A stretch of DNA of 64,000 bases, from the NCBI GenBank assembly GCA_965662045.1, contig CBFIGE010000007.1, forward strand, positions 62,001 to 126,000. The letters run 5' to 3'. The notes beneath the pieces are model-generated. The model saw only the letters and a list, made by a program, of their open reading frames with translations, did not search any database and was not told where the DNA came from. This DNA is from UBA3478 sp965662045 (GTDB taxonomy: Bacteria; Bacteroidota; Bacteroidia; Flavobacteriales; Flavobacteriaceae). Of this stretch, positions 42,391-51,977 are shown one piece after another. Position numbers and translations under genes: made by a program. How positions within the stretch are numbered: position 1 is the first letter of the stretch; each line of letters starts with the position of its first letter.

Positions 42391-42426
42391 GTATAAAGGT
42401 TTTACTAGAAAAAAGAAATCTTTAAA

Positions 42427-42909
42427 TTATAATTCATTGAATATTGTATGCATTAATCGGCGTTTATCATTAATGCTTTCCTCCAACGATATCATCGTTT
42501 CTGTTCTACTCACGCCTTCAATGTCATCAATTTTAAAAATGATATTCTTAGCATGTGTAGTGTCTTTTGCACGAATCTTACAGAAAATATTAAACTTCCC
42601 AGTGGTTATATGAGCAACAGTAACAAAGGGAATACTATTTAGACGTTCAAGTACGAATTTTGTTTGATGCGTTTTTTCTAAAAAAATACCTACGTAGGCG
42701 ATGAAAGAGTAACCTAGCTTTTGATAATCTAAGGTTAAAGATGATCCTTTAATGATATTTGCTTCTTCCATTTTCTTTACACGAACGTGCACGGTTCCTG
42801 CTGAAATAAGAAGTTTTTTTGCAATATCCGTGAAGGGCGTTCTCGTGTTGTCAATAAGCATATCGAGAATCTGATGATCTAAATCGTCTAATTTAACTTT
42901 TCCTGCCAT
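42427..42909 (-). CDS. Lrp/AsnC-family transcriptional regulator
   Basis: 160 residues. Helix-turn-helix LDHQILDMLIDNTRTPFTDIAKKLLISAGTVHVRVKKM, split domain boundary after LTLDYQKLGY, and the RAM (ACT-like) effector domain (FIAYVGIFLE, FVTVAHITTGKFNIFCKI). It should bind an amino acid and act as a dimer or octamer. Neighbours concern amino acid use (alanine and proline dehydrogenases, M14 peptidase), but its targets are not known. Confidence 0.92.
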   Translation of the reverse strand: MAGKVKLDDLDHQILDMLIDNTRTPFTDIAKKLLISAGTVHVRVKKMEEANIIKGSSLTLDYQKLGYSFIAYVGIFLEKTHQTKFVLERLNSIPFVTVAHITTGKFNIFCKIRAKDTTHAKNIIFKIDDIEGVSRTETMISLEESINDKRRLMHTIFNEL

Positions 42910-42925
42910 TTTTTTGAATTTTCAA

Positions 42926-42933
42926 CAAAATTA
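42926..42933 (-). promoter_or_regulatory. Candidate -7 promoter element for the Lrp gene
   Basis: Read leftward, TAATTTTG matches TAnnTTTG, 17 bases before the ATG at 42909. No clear -33 element. Confidence 0.4.
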
Positions 42934-42981
42934 ACAATATCTAATGATTTGCTGAAATTTATTTAACCATTACGTTTGATT

Positions 42982-44043
42982 TTAAACAATCCCGTAATAT
43001 TTTATTTGATTTCTTCTAAAATTTAAATGTTGTTTAGCACTTTCTTCTGTTAGTAATGAAGCTTCAAATACAAGATTTGTAATGTATGATTTTTCATTTA
43101 CGTAAAAGAATTCAGGTTTAAAATTTAAGAACCCACCTTGCTTTTCAATAATATATCGCACTCCTATAATATCTGAGTCAAAAATCAATATCTCATCGTA
43201 AAACTTTTTTGAATTTTCTGGAAGATCTTGATACTTTTTTACAATTAAATTATTTTCAAGGTTTTTGAAATCTATATTAACTAAAGCTATTATAGCTTGT
43301 TCAAGAGAATCTTTAATATACTTTCTTGTTTTTTCTCGGGTATAATCGTTTTTACAATGTCCTGCTTCTATTAATAATGTAGGCGTATGCAATGATTGAA
43401 AATAATCTCCTGTGCAATTGATGTTAAATTCATCGTCATAACGAGCTATATTAGACTTTATGTAATCTGGTAGTCCTTGAATCATAGATGTAATTAAAAA
43501 TGCTGATTTAATTCTAGAGCTTGTCCAGCTCTTATCAACGTCGGCTGAAGGACTTAAAAAAGAAAGACTTGCATTTTGATTTGTATCTCCTACAGTGTAC
43601 ATATTGCGTTGATCGTGTAAATTAAAACAGAAATTCGGTTGGAACTCTCGATATTTTCGATGTAAAACTTGCATTTCTAATTGAGAGGCGTTGCTTGCGT
43701 CTCTATTTAAATCAACTTTATTAGCATTTACTCTGGTGTAATTGTATGCGCCATCTGGATTTAGGATGGGTATAATTAATAGTTCAAATTGACTCATCCA
43801 ATTCGTGTTTGACTTAAAACCATTTGTAAAGTCCAATACTGCTTTTGTGGTGGTAGACTCATCTCCATGCATTTGTGACCACATTAAAATTTTAGTGCTT
43901 CCCTCTCCAACTTGTAACGCATAAATGGGTCTTTTTTCTTCTGAAAAACCTACGAAATGGTAATCCTTAGGAAAATATTTTTTTAAAACAGGCTCTAAAT
44001 GGGCATTATTAATGTATCTACCCTTTAATTCTTTGATTTGCAT
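42982..44043 (-). CDS. M14-family zinc carboxypeptidase, cytoplasmic form
   Basis: 353 residues, without a signal peptide. Zinc ligands in SQMHGDEST and NLHDQRN; LNPDGAYNYTRVNANKVDLNRDA has the substrate Asn-Arg pair; LLIEAGHCKND likely carries the catalytic Glu. It is a shorter paralogue of the exported enzyme at 8813-10240 and shares the same order of motifs. Substrate unknown; murein peptides are possible. It lies between the Lrp gene and a lipoprotein gene. Confidence 0.87.
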   Translation of the reverse strand: MQIKELKGRYINNAHLEPVLKKYFPKDYHFVGFSEEKRPIYALQVGEGSTKILMWSQMHGDESTTTKAVLDFTNGFKSNTNWMSQFELLIIPILNPDGAYNYTRVNANKVDLNRDASNASQLEMQVLHRKYREFQPNFCFNLHDQRNMYTVGDTNQNASLSFLSPSADVDKSWTSSRIKSAFLITSMIQGLPDYIKSNIARYDDEFNINCTGDYFQSLHTPTLLIEAGHCKNDYTREKTRKYIKDSLEQAIIALVNIDFKNLENNLIVKKYQDLPENSKKFYDEILIFDSDIIGVRYIIEKQGGFLNFKPEFFYVNEKSYITNLVFEASLLTEESAKQHLNFRRNQIKYYGIV

Positions 44044-44076
44044 GTATCTTTACGGATGATTTAATGGATTTTTGCT

Positions 44077-44457
44077 ATGAATTGGAAACATGTACTTTTC
44101 TCTATAAATACGCTACTGTTCTTGAGCTGTGTAAGTGGTCCGAATCGAGAATGTTCTCAGTACAAAAATGGGGAATTTATATTTAAAACGGAGTTAAATG
44201 GGGAATTACAGGAATCTAGATTTAGACGTTTTGAAGGATTAGAAATTGATGACTATAATGGAAAGATAGATTCGGCTAGTGTAAAATGGATTAACGACTG
44301 TGAGTATATACTTAAAAGTCTTAACCCTAAATCAATGGCCGAAAAAAAGCCTTTACATTTTAAGATTTTAAGCACAACAGATAGTTCCTATACCTTTGAG
44401 TATGGTCTTTTAAATGCTGAAAATCGACTTACTGGAACTGCTGTCAAATTGAAATAA
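44077..44457 (+). CDS. Small lipoprotein, often mislabelled DNA topoisomerase IV
   Basis: 126 residues with a lipoprotein signal (INTLLFLSC, Cys at about residue 18). The mature part includes ECSQYKNGEFIFKTELNG, DSASVKWINDCEYILKSLNPK and KILSTTDSSYTFEYG. I recall a conserved flavobacterial family of this kind annotated as topoisomerase IV only because parC/parE lie near. No topoisomerase feature is present. Function unknown. It is followed ten bases later by terC. Confidence 0.7.
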   Translation: MNWKHVLFSINTLLFLSCVSGPNRECSQYKNGEFIFKTELNGELQESRFRRFEGLEIDDYNGKIDSASVKWINDCEYILKSLNPKSMAEKKPLHFKILSTTDSSYTFEYGLLNAENRLTGTAVKLK

Positions 44458-44466
44458 CACTTTATT

Positions 44467-45261
44467 ATGTTCGAAATCTTATCTTCTATAGACGCCTGGG
44501 TTGCTTTAATTACACTTATTTTTCTTGAAATTGTTCTCGGAATAGACAACATTATTTTTATTTCAATATCCGCGAATAAACTTGATAAAAATCAACGAAA
44601 ATCAGCTACAAATATTGGACTTCTTTTAGCTATGTTGATGCGAATTATTCTGCTATTTGGAATCGGATATCTAACTTCTTTAAATAAGGCGTTTTGGAAT
44701 GTTGAAGCAAGTTGGATTTCTGGTGCAGTCAGTGGGCAAGCATTGATTTTATTTATTGGTGGAATATTTTTACTCTACAAAAGCACAAAAGAAATACGTG
44801 AAAAAGTAGAGCATTCATCACTGGTTGAAAAAGAAGCGGCTTCGACAAACAAAAGTACATTTACTAGTGCCATCGTTCAAATTACTATCATTAATGTGGT
44901 TTTTTCATTAGACTCTATATTAACGGCTATTGGTATGACCAATAATATTTCAGAAAATCCAAATGATGCTTTGTTATTAATGATTATAGCTGTGATTTTA
45001 TCGGTATTTATTATGATGTTATTTGCAAACCCAGTGGGTGCATTTGTTTCAAAACATCCTTCAATTCAAATTTTAGGACTTTCTTTTCTGTTGCTTATTG
45101 GATTTATGTTGATCACGGAAGCAGCGCACCTTTCTCATTTGATTGTTTTTGAGCAAGAAATAGGAAGTGTCCCTAAGGGATATCTCTACTTTGCAATTTG
45201 TTTTTCGCTTTTAGTTGAGTTTCTGGATATGCGAATGAAACGCAGCACCACAAAACCGTAA
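44467..45261 (+). CDS. TerC-family membrane protein
   Basis: 264 residues with seven or eight membrane helices. The conserved acidic motifs are EIVLGIDNIIFISI (helix 1) and VVFSLDSILTAIGMTNN (mid-protein), as in TerC/Alx-type proteins thought to export manganese or assist metal insertion into exported proteins. No tellurite-resistance cluster is present. Convergent with parC, four bases between stops. Confidence 0.93.
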   Translation: MFEILSSIDAWVALITLIFLEIVLGIDNIIFISISANKLDKNQRKSATNIGLLLAMLMRIILLFGIGYLTSLNKAFWNVEASWISGAVSGQALILFIGGIFLLYKSTKEIREKVEHSSLVEKEAASTNKSTFTSAIVQITIINVVFSLDSILTAIGMTNNISENPNDALLLMIIAVILSVFIMMLFANPVGAFVSKHPSIQILGLSFLLLIGFMLITEAAHLSHLIVFEQEIGSVPKGYLYFAICFSLLVEFLDMRMKRSTTKP

Positions 45262-45265
45262 CCTA

Positions 45266-47824
45266 TTAGAATAATTTAAGGTTAAGATCGTCAGAATTAG
45301 AGTTGGTTGGATTTGACTCCTTATGCTCGTAAGGAAGTGCTTTTACTTTAATCTCTAAAATAGCATTCTTTGTGAGTTGATTTCCGAGTGCTTTGTAGCT
45401 TTTAAGAGCAATAAAGTCATTGAGATCGAAATATTCATTTGGTATTCTGTCCTGACCTCTTTTCTTTTGATATACTATTTCAATTTCAGGTCTCCACTCG
45501 TAGGCCACTTGAATTAATTTTGTCTTGGAATGTTCTGTAACAAGAAGTTCTTCTTTATCAAGAATATCAAAATTGAATCGTTTTACGAAATAACGCTCTC
45601 TTTGTCCATCAAAGTAAATGATTGAAATCGGTTTATCGTTTTCAAACTTATCTACTAGGGTGTATTGTTCGTCATCTATTCTAAGATTTAAGTCTGGTGT
45701 AATTCTTTTTACAATTCCATCATTTGAGATTAGAAGAATAGAATCCTTAGGAGTAAAAGAACCCAATAGATCTCCTCTTTCATCAACGTTTAGTCTACCC
45801 ACAATTTTGTCGTACCAAATTTTTCTTGGTTTTAAGGTTGAGATTCCTTTTTCACGAAAATCTACTCTCTTTACCGGTAGTTTTGATACAATATTTCCTC
45901 GAACATTTCGTCCTTTTATGGCTAAATCGGCGAAATCTAATTCCCAATTTAATTTTTTGACACTTCCTGTTTTTCTGAGATGAATCATCACTTTTTCAGC
46001 TTCTCCATTAGGATTAGCTGTAAAATAGAGTATAGAGGTGTTTTTTTGATCACCACACAAATTATATTTTTTATCTCTTGTAACAGAGGTAACACTAAAT
46101 CGTTTAATGTAGGTAATCCCTTTGTGCACCTTGTAAATCATGTTATAAACTGTTCTCGAATCTTTCTTTTTGAAAACAGCAACATGAATTATTTCTTTTC
46201 CAACAAACACCTTTGAATCTACTTTAGTGACGGTCATATTTCCATCAGCCGTAAAGACAATGATGTCATCAATATCACTGCAATCCGTTACGTATTCATT
46301 CTTTTTCAAAGACGTTCCAATGAATCCTTCTTCCCTATTGACATAAAGTTTGGTGTTTCGAATGACCACCTTGGTGGCTTCTATGTCATCAAAAACCTTT
46401 ATTTCACTTTTTCGAACTCGGTCTTTACCGTACTTCTTTTTGAGCTGGGTGAAATAATCAATACTGTAGTCTATAATATGAGCTAAATCATTTTGAACTT
46501 TTTGCAACTCAGTATCTAAATTTTCAATATGCTGAGCGGCTTTATCCAAATCAAATTTGGAGATGCGCTTAATTCTAATTTCAGTCAGCCGAGCAATGTC
46601 TTCAGTGGTAACTTTTCTTTTTAAATTTTTAATATGAGGCTTTAGTCCATTATCAATTGCCGAGATTACCCCTTCCCATGTTTCTTCTTCTTCAATATCT
46701 CGATATATTCGATGTTCTATAAATATTTTTTCTAATGATGCAAAATGCCACTGCTCTTCTAATTCACTAATTCTAATATTTAATTCCTGCTTGAGCAAAT
46801 CAACAGTATGATCTGTTGAGCGTTCGAGCATTGTCTTGACAGTTATAAAAGCAGGTTTATTGTCTTCAATGATACATGCTAGGGGTGAAATTGACATTTC
46901 ACAATTTGTAAAGGCATAAAGGGCATCAATTGTTTTATCTGGAGAAATATTATTGGGAAGATGAACTAAAATTTCAACATCCGCCGCAGTATTGTCTTCA
47001 ATTTTTTTGATTTTAATTTTCCCACGATCATTGGCCTTTAAAATAGAATCGATTAAAGAGCTCGTGTTTGTTCCGTAGGGTATTTCTTTGATAACTAAAG
47101 TAGTTTTGTCTAAAACCTCTATTCTTGCTCGAACTCTTACTTTTCCTCCTCTAAGACCTTCGTTATAATTGGTTACATCGATGATACCACTAGTTGGAAA
47201 ATCTGGAAAGAGTTCAAAAGACTTGCCTTTTAGGTAATTGATACTTGCCTGTATTAGCTCATTAAAATTATGAGGTAGTATTTTAGTGGATAAACCGACG
47301 GCTATCCCCTCTGCTCCTTGAGCGAGCAATAATGGAAATTTAACAGGTAGGTGAATTGGCTCTTTTTTTCGACCATCATATGAGAGTTGCCAGTCTGTTA
47401 TCTTTGGACTAAATACTACATCTAGCGCAAATTTTGAAAGTCTAGCTTCAATATATCTAGAAGCGGCTGCACTGTCTCCTGTTAAAATATTCCCCCAATT
47501 TCCTTGAGTGTCGATTAGCAAACTCTTTTGACCTATTTGAACCATAGCATCTGCTATACTAGCATCACCATGTGGGTGATATTGCATAGTATGACCTACA
47601 ACATTTGCTACTTTGTTGTAGCGCCCGTCATCTAACTCTTTCAGGGCATGTAAAATTCTTCGTTGTACAGGTTTGAAACCGTCTTCAATAGACGGTACCG
47701 CCCGCTCTAATATAACATAAGAGGCATAATCAAGAAACCAGTCTTGATACATTCCACTAACGGTGATAAGACGATCTGTTTCGTTATTTTGACTGTTTTT
47801 TAATTCTTCGTTTTCTTCGATCAT
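45266..47824 (-). CDS. parC: DNA topoisomerase IV subunit A
   Basis: 852 residues. GyrA-like winged helix with the catalytic Tyr in AASRYIEARLSKFA, the start SYVILERAVPSIEDGFKPVQRRIL, and GILTGDSAA and IPLPTKFP-like LPVKFPLLLAQGAEGIAVG loops. A coiled coil and a long C-terminal propeller-like region follow. It relaxes and decatenates DNA with ParE. It overlaps parE by four bases. Confidence 0.94.
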   Translation of the reverse strand: MIEENEELKNSQNNETDRLITVSGMYQDWFLDYASYVILERAVPSIEDGFKPVQRRILHALKELDDGRYNKVANVVGHTMQYHPHGDASIADAMVQIGQKSLLIDTQGNWGNILTGDSAAASRYIEARLSKFALDVVFSPKITDWQLSYDGRKKEPIHLPVKFPLLLAQGAEGIAVGLSTKILPHNFNELIQASINYLKGKSFELFPDFPTSGIIDVTNYNEGLRGGKVRVRARIEVLDKTTLVIKEIPYGTNTSSLIDSILKANDRGKIKIKKIEDNTAADVEILVHLPNNISPDKTIDALYAFTNCEMSISPLACIIEDNKPAFITVKTMLERSTDHTVDLLKQELNIRISELEEQWHFASLEKIFIEHRIYRDIEEEETWEGVISAIDNGLKPHIKNLKRKVTTEDIARLTEIRIKRISKFDLDKAAQHIENLDTELQKVQNDLAHIIDYSIDYFTQLKKKYGKDRVRKSEIKVFDDIEATKVVIRNTKLYVNREEGFIGTSLKKNEYVTDCSDIDDIIVFTADGNMTVTKVDSKVFVGKEIIHVAVFKKKDSRTVYNMIYKVHKGITYIKRFSVTSVTRDKKYNLCGDQKNTSILYFTANPNGEAEKVMIHLRKTGSVKKLNWELDFADLAIKGRNVRGNIVSKLPVKRVDFREKGISTLKPRKIWYDKIVGRLNVDERGDLLGSFTPKDSILLISNDGIVKRITPDLNLRIDDEQYTLVDKFENDKPISIIYFDGQRERYFVKRFNFDILDKEELLVTEHSKTKLIQVAYEWRPEIEIVYQKKRGQDRIPNEYFDLNDFIALKSYKALGNQLTKNAILEIKVKALPYEHKESNPTNSNSDDLNLKLF

Positions 47825-49671
47825 AATTCTTCGACGGCATCTAGTTCTACTTTCAAGTTATTGATGACAAATTTCTGGCGATCAGGGGTGTTTTTACCCA
47901 TATAAAAAGTCAATAACTGATCAATACTCAAGGATTTATCGGCTAAAATAGGTTCAAGACGTATGTTATCGCCAATGAAATTTTTGAATTCATCGGGCGA
48001 AATTTCCCCTAACCCTTTGAATCGTGTTATTTCTGGATTAGCTCCTAATTCTCTTAAGGCCTTTAAACGTTCTTCTTCGGTATAGCAATATCTGGTTTCC
48101 TTTTTATTTCTCACCCTAAAAAGTGGAGTTTGTAATATGTACAAATGATTTTCCTTTATGAGTTCAGGAAAAAACTGCAAGAAAAAAGTAATGAGCAAAA
48201 GCCTTATGTGCATTCCATCGACATCTGCATCTGTTGCTATTACAATATTGTTATACCTTAAACTTTCTAAAGACTCTTCTATGTTAAGTGCTGCCTGAAG
48301 CAAGTTAAACTCTTCATTTTCATAAACAATTTTCTTGCTCATTCCGAAAGAATTTAAAGGTTTTCCTCTCAAACTAAATACAGCCTGTGTGTTGACGTCC
48401 CTTGACTTGGTGATTGAACCAGAAGCAGAGTCCCCTTCTGTAATGAAGAGTGTTGATTCAAGTCTTCTGTCTTTTTTCATGTCACTAAGGTGAACTCTAC
48501 AGTCCCTTAGTTTTTTATTGTGTAAACTAGCTTTTTTAGCTCGCTCTCTTGCCAATTTCCGAATTCCTGATAATTCTTTACGCTCTTTTTCGGCTTGAAC
48601 AATTTTTTGCTGAATAAGTTCTGTAACTCCCGCATTTTTATGTAAAAAATTATCGAGTTGAGTGCCGATAAAGTCATTGATGTAGGTTCTAACTGTAGGC
48701 AGTCCATCTCCCATTTCTGTTGACCCGAGTTTGGTTTTTGTTTGAGATTCAAAAACAGGCTCCATGACCTTTATTGCGATTGCTGATATGATAGATTTTC
48801 TAATATCTGAAGCGTCGTAATTTTTTCCAAAAAATTCCCTAATTGTTTTAACCACAGCTTCCCTAAAAGCGGATTGATGAGTTCCACCCTGTGTGGTGTG
48901 TTGTCCATTGACAAATGAATGATATTCCTCATTGTATTGAGAACGACTATGGGTAATTGCGACTTCAATATCATTTCCTTTAAGGTGTATTATAGGATAC
49001 AAGAAATCTTCCTGAGAATTTTGAAATTCAAGTAGGTCTTTGAGTCCATTTTCAGAATAGAATTCTTCTCCATTAAAAACGATAGTAAGCCCAGGATTGA
49101 GATAGACGTAATTTCTTAGCATCCGCTCAATGTATTCCGCTCTATATCTAAAATTTTTAAAAACACTGTGATCTGGTGTAAAAGCAATTTTAGTTCCGTT
49201 TCGTTCCTTAGTTTCTTCAGTGAATTCTTCTTGAAGTTCACCAGCTCTGAAAATTGCCGTTTTTCCTTTTTTATCTCTAACAGAAGTAACCTTGAAAAAA
49301 TTAGAGAGTGCGTTTACGGCTTTGGTTCCTACTCCATTTAATCCAACGGATTTTTTAAAAGCTCGTGTATCATACTTTCCTCCCGTATTCATTTTCGATA
49401 CTACATCGACTACCTTGCCTAAAGGTATGCCACGCCCAAAGTCTCGAATATGAACTGTTGAGTCTTCAATTTTAATTTCAATGCGCTTACCTGCACCCAT
49501 GACGAATTCGTCTATACTATTGTCGAGGATTTCCTTAAGAAGTATATAAATACCGTCATCAGCAGATGAGCCATCACCAAGTTTTCCGATATACATTCCA
49601 GGCCTAACTCTGATGTGCTCCTTCCAGTCTAAGGAACGGATATTCTCTTCTGTGTATTGAACTTGACTCAT
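47821..49671 (-). CDS. parE: DNA topoisomerase IV subunit B
   Basis: 616 residues. GHKL ATPase (VRPGMYIGKLGD, EILDNSIDEFVMGAG, DFGRGIPLG, GLNGVGTKAVNALS), transducer, then Toprim with FITEGDSASGSI, TDADVDGMHIRLLL and RFKGLGEISPDEFK. It drives strand passage with ParC. The gene starts the leftward parE-parC unit; about 140 bp separate it from the divergent broken quinoprotein gene. Confidence 0.96.
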   Translation of the reverse strand: MSQVQYTEENIRSLDWKEHIRVRPGMYIGKLGDGSSADDGIYILLKEILDNSIDEFVMGAGKRIEIKIEDSTVHIRDFGRGIPLGKVVDVVSKMNTGGKYDTRAFKKSVGLNGVGTKAVNALSNFFKVTSVRDKKGKTAIFRAGELQEEFTEETKERNGTKIAFTPDHSVFKNFRYRAEYIERMLRNYVYLNPGLTIVFNGEEFYSENGLKDLLEFQNSQEDFLYPIIHLKGNDIEVAITHSRSQYNEEYHSFVNGQHTTQGGTHQSAFREAVVKTIREFFGKNYDASDIRKSIISAIAIKVMEPVFESQTKTKLGSTEMGDGLPTVRTYINDFIGTQLDNFLHKNAGVTELIQQKIVQAEKERKELSGIRKLARERAKKASLHNKKLRDCRVHLSDMKKDRRLESTLFITEGDSASGSITKSRDVNTQAVFSLRGKPLNSFGMSKKIVYENEEFNLLQAALNIEESLESLRYNNIVIATDADVDGMHIRLLLITFFLQFFPELIKENHLYILQTPLFRVRNKKETRYCYTEEERLKALRELGANPEITRFKGLGEISPDEFKNFIGDNIRLEPILADKSLSIDQLLTFYMGKNTPDRQKFVINNLKVELDAVEEL

Positions 49672-50672
49672 TGATTAAAATTGAGTCATCTAAATTAAGA
49701 TGCTTTCACGGAAGTTACTTTAGACAAACAATAAAGTAATTAACAAAAAGGTTGAGAGTTTTACACACTCACCTCTTGTTATATTGTATTTTAAACACAA
49801 CAACTATATCATTTATGAAAAATATTATTTTTATCCTCTTTTCTTGTTTATTGGTTTCTTGTGAACAATCTTTTAGTCTTAGTGTGCAAAATATAAATGA
49901 TGAGATTTTAGAAAATGCTAATGCTTATCAAGGGGATTGGCTTACTTATGGAAAAAATTACAGTGAAAATAGACACAGTGAACTCAATGTTATAAATAAA
50001 AAAAATTTAGAAGATCTCGAATTAGCATGGTCTCTTAATTTAAAAACTAAGCGCGGAATTGAGTCTACTCCTCTTGTGGTAAACGGTATTATGTACCTTA
50101 CTGGACCATGGAGTTTGGTGTATAGCGTAGATGCAAAATCCGGAGAACTATTGTGGACCTATGACCCAAATGTTTCTAAGTCACATGGAGAAATGGCTTG
50201 CTGTGATGTTGTTAACAGAGGTCTAGCATTGTATAAGGGTAAATTATATTTAGGTGCTTTAGACGGCCGCCTCATTGCACTAAATGTATCTAATGGTGAG
50301 GTAATATGGGAAAATAATACCCTTATAGGAATTGAAGGTAGTTATACTATCACGGGTGCTCCAAGAGTTTTTGACGGAAAAGTTTTTATAGGAAATGGTG
50401 GTGCAGAGTACGGTGTTAGAGGTTTTTTCTCTGCATATAATGCGGAGACTGGTGAGTTGGATTGGAGATTTTACACTGTTCCTGGAAATCCTGAAAATGG
50501 ATTTGAGCATCCCGAATTAGAAGAGGCAGCAAAAACTTGGACTGGTGAATGGTGGAAATATGGAGGTGGTGGAACTGCTTGGGATTCATTTGTTTATGAC
50601 GCTGATGAAAAGTTAATCTATGTAGGAACGGGTAATGGATCTCCTTGGAATAGAGAAATTAGAAGTCCTGGA

Positions 50673-50678
50673 GGGGGA
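50673..50678 (+). repeat. Left copy of GGGGGA flanking the insertion
   Basis: GGGGGA here ends the left part of the quinoprotein gene, and an identical copy at 52011-52016 begins the right part. One copy belongs to the original gene. It may be microhomology used in recombination or assembly, or a short target duplication. Confidence 0.7.
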
Positions 50679-50933
50679 CAGTTTGGAAACAGAAGCTAAA
50701 AGAAAAACAGTGGTGTCCTCTACAGTTAATGAATTGACTATATCAGCATATCCATAGGATTCTACCCATACTATTTCACCATTTTTAACAATAATAGTGG
50801 AAGCGCCAGGAAAATGACGTGTACTCATTTCATTTAAAATTATGGCATCTAATGTTGTGCTTGGGTTTGGGTTTTGGGCTAGAGAAAACAGTTGAAAACT
50901 AATAAACACCAAAATGAGAAGTACATATTTCAT
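50679..50933 (-). pseudogene. Beta-lactamase-family serine hydrolase, 5' fragment
   Basis: About 85 codons from ATG 50933: a signal peptide (MKYVLLILVFISFQLFSLAQ), FPGASTIIVKNGEIVWVESYGYAD and the SxxK motif in LLASVSKL, where the match stops at the insertion edge. The remaining class C-like domain is absent. The continuing frame reads into the reverse strand of the quinoprotein gene and is meaningless. Confidence 0.8.
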
Positions 50934-50952
50934 AAACCTGCAAATATTCTTA

Positions 50953-51054
50953 TCACATTACAACCAACATAATTAATGTCCCCAACATAAAACCCATAGA
51001 CATTCCAACAAAAAATACTTGGTTTTTACTTAATTTTTCAAATTCTTTTGCCAT
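50953..51054 (-). CDS. 33-residue membrane micro-protein ORF within the insertion
   Basis: ATG 51054 begins MAKEFEKLSKNQVFFVGMSM and continues into a hydrophobic helix rich in Met, Gly and Leu, ending in TGA at 50953. A TATATTTG promoter box lies 24 bases upstream. It is the only apparently complete gene in the insert. No family is recognised with certainty. Confidence 0.5.
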   Translation of the reverse strand: MAKEFEKLSKNQVFFVGMSMGFMLGTLIMLVVM

Positions 51055-51077
51055 AATTTTTTAACTTATAGTTTACT

Positions 51078-51085
51078 CAAATATA
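51078..51085 (-). promoter_or_regulatory. Candidate -7 promoter element for the 33-residue ORF
   Basis: Read leftward, TATATTTG matches TAnnTTTG, 24 bases before ATG 51054. A TTTTG lies about 17 bases further upstream, near the expected -33 position. Confidence 0.5.
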
Positions 51086-51146
51086 ACAAATGTAAGTTTA
51101 TCCAAAAGAGGTTTAGAAATAGCTGAATTAAAAGAAGAAGATATGC

Positions 51147-51710
51147 CTATAGTTTAGTTTCTAGACAAACTGCGCTAATCAATTTCTTTGAATCATACCC
51201 TAGTTTTTCAGCCTGTTTAGCGTCTGTACACGCAGCCTCATTATCGGATAAATAGGCTTTAGATAATCCGCGATTAAAATAAGCTTCTCCGTATTCAGGT
51301 TGTAAAATTATAGCCTTGTTAAGGTCTATTAATGCGCCTCTGTAGTCTTTAAGTTGAAGTTTTGAGACCCCTCTAGCATTATAAGCTAATGCAAAATAGC
51401 GGTCATTTTTTATTGATTTTGTATATAACTCTATAGCAGCTATATGGTTGTATTCTTTTGCTTTTTGCAGTCCATCAGAAAAATATTTCCTTTCATCAAC
51501 GTTAAATACAGGGGGGCCGTCTTTAACTTTAAAAGTGATAGGAAGGGAATAACGAACAATAACTGCTTTACCTTTCTGACGACCTGGTTTCATTTTAGGC
51601 AACAGATTAATCACTCTAACTGCTTCTTGTTCTAGGCGAGGATGTGGACCTCTTGAACGAATACCAAAAACATTTCCATTGGTGTCAATTTTAAAAATCA
51701 CATTTATGCG
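51147..51710 (-). pseudogene. TonB C-terminal / TPR protein, 3' fragment
   Basis: About 187 codons without a natural start. It opens in the middle of a TonB C-terminal domain (NVIFKIDTNGNVFGI, EAVRVINLLPKMKPGRQKGK, YSLPITFKV) followed by TPR repeats (AIELYTKSIKNDRYFALAYNARG, ALIDLNKAIILQPEYGEAYFNRG). A GTG at 51701 could be read as start but lies inside the domain. The left part of the gene is missing at 51710, where a different gene begins. Confidence 0.75.
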
Positions 51711-51977
51711 TTGTCTGGAGATTTGAAGAGCTTAATAGATGAACTGAGAAGAACAAACTCAGGAAATATTTATTGTGATGGCGGAGCTGAATTGGCACAA
51801 ACATTAATCAGTTTCGGAATAATTGATAAAATAATTCTCTCTATTATCCCTGTTAATCTCCAAAAAGGAACTTTACTTTTTAAAAATGGCTTTGTCCCTT
51901 CTGAATTTGAAGTTGAGCATAAGATTGAATTTAAAACTGATCTGAAACAATGTACCTATAATTTAAAATCGACATGA
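51711..51977 (+). pseudogene. Dihydrofolate-reductase/RibD C-terminal-like protein, 3' fragment
   Basis: 88 codons to TGA at 51977. Family features are GDLKSLIDELRRTNSGNIYCDGGAEL (glycine-rich cofactor site), LIDKIILSIIPVNLQKGTLLF and a final beta strand. The N-terminal half is absent, and the TTG at its edge is not a natural start. It faces the opposite way to the other fragments in the insert. Confidence 0.75.

Noticed and set aside
44077..44457. DNA topoisomerase IV name for the small lipoprotein
   Set aside because: No topoisomerase motif; the name arises from proximity to parC and parE.
50613..50678. Extension of the serine hydrolase frame past 50678
   Set aside because: These codons read the reverse strand of the quinoprotein gene and match no hydrolase; the fragment ends at the insertion edge.
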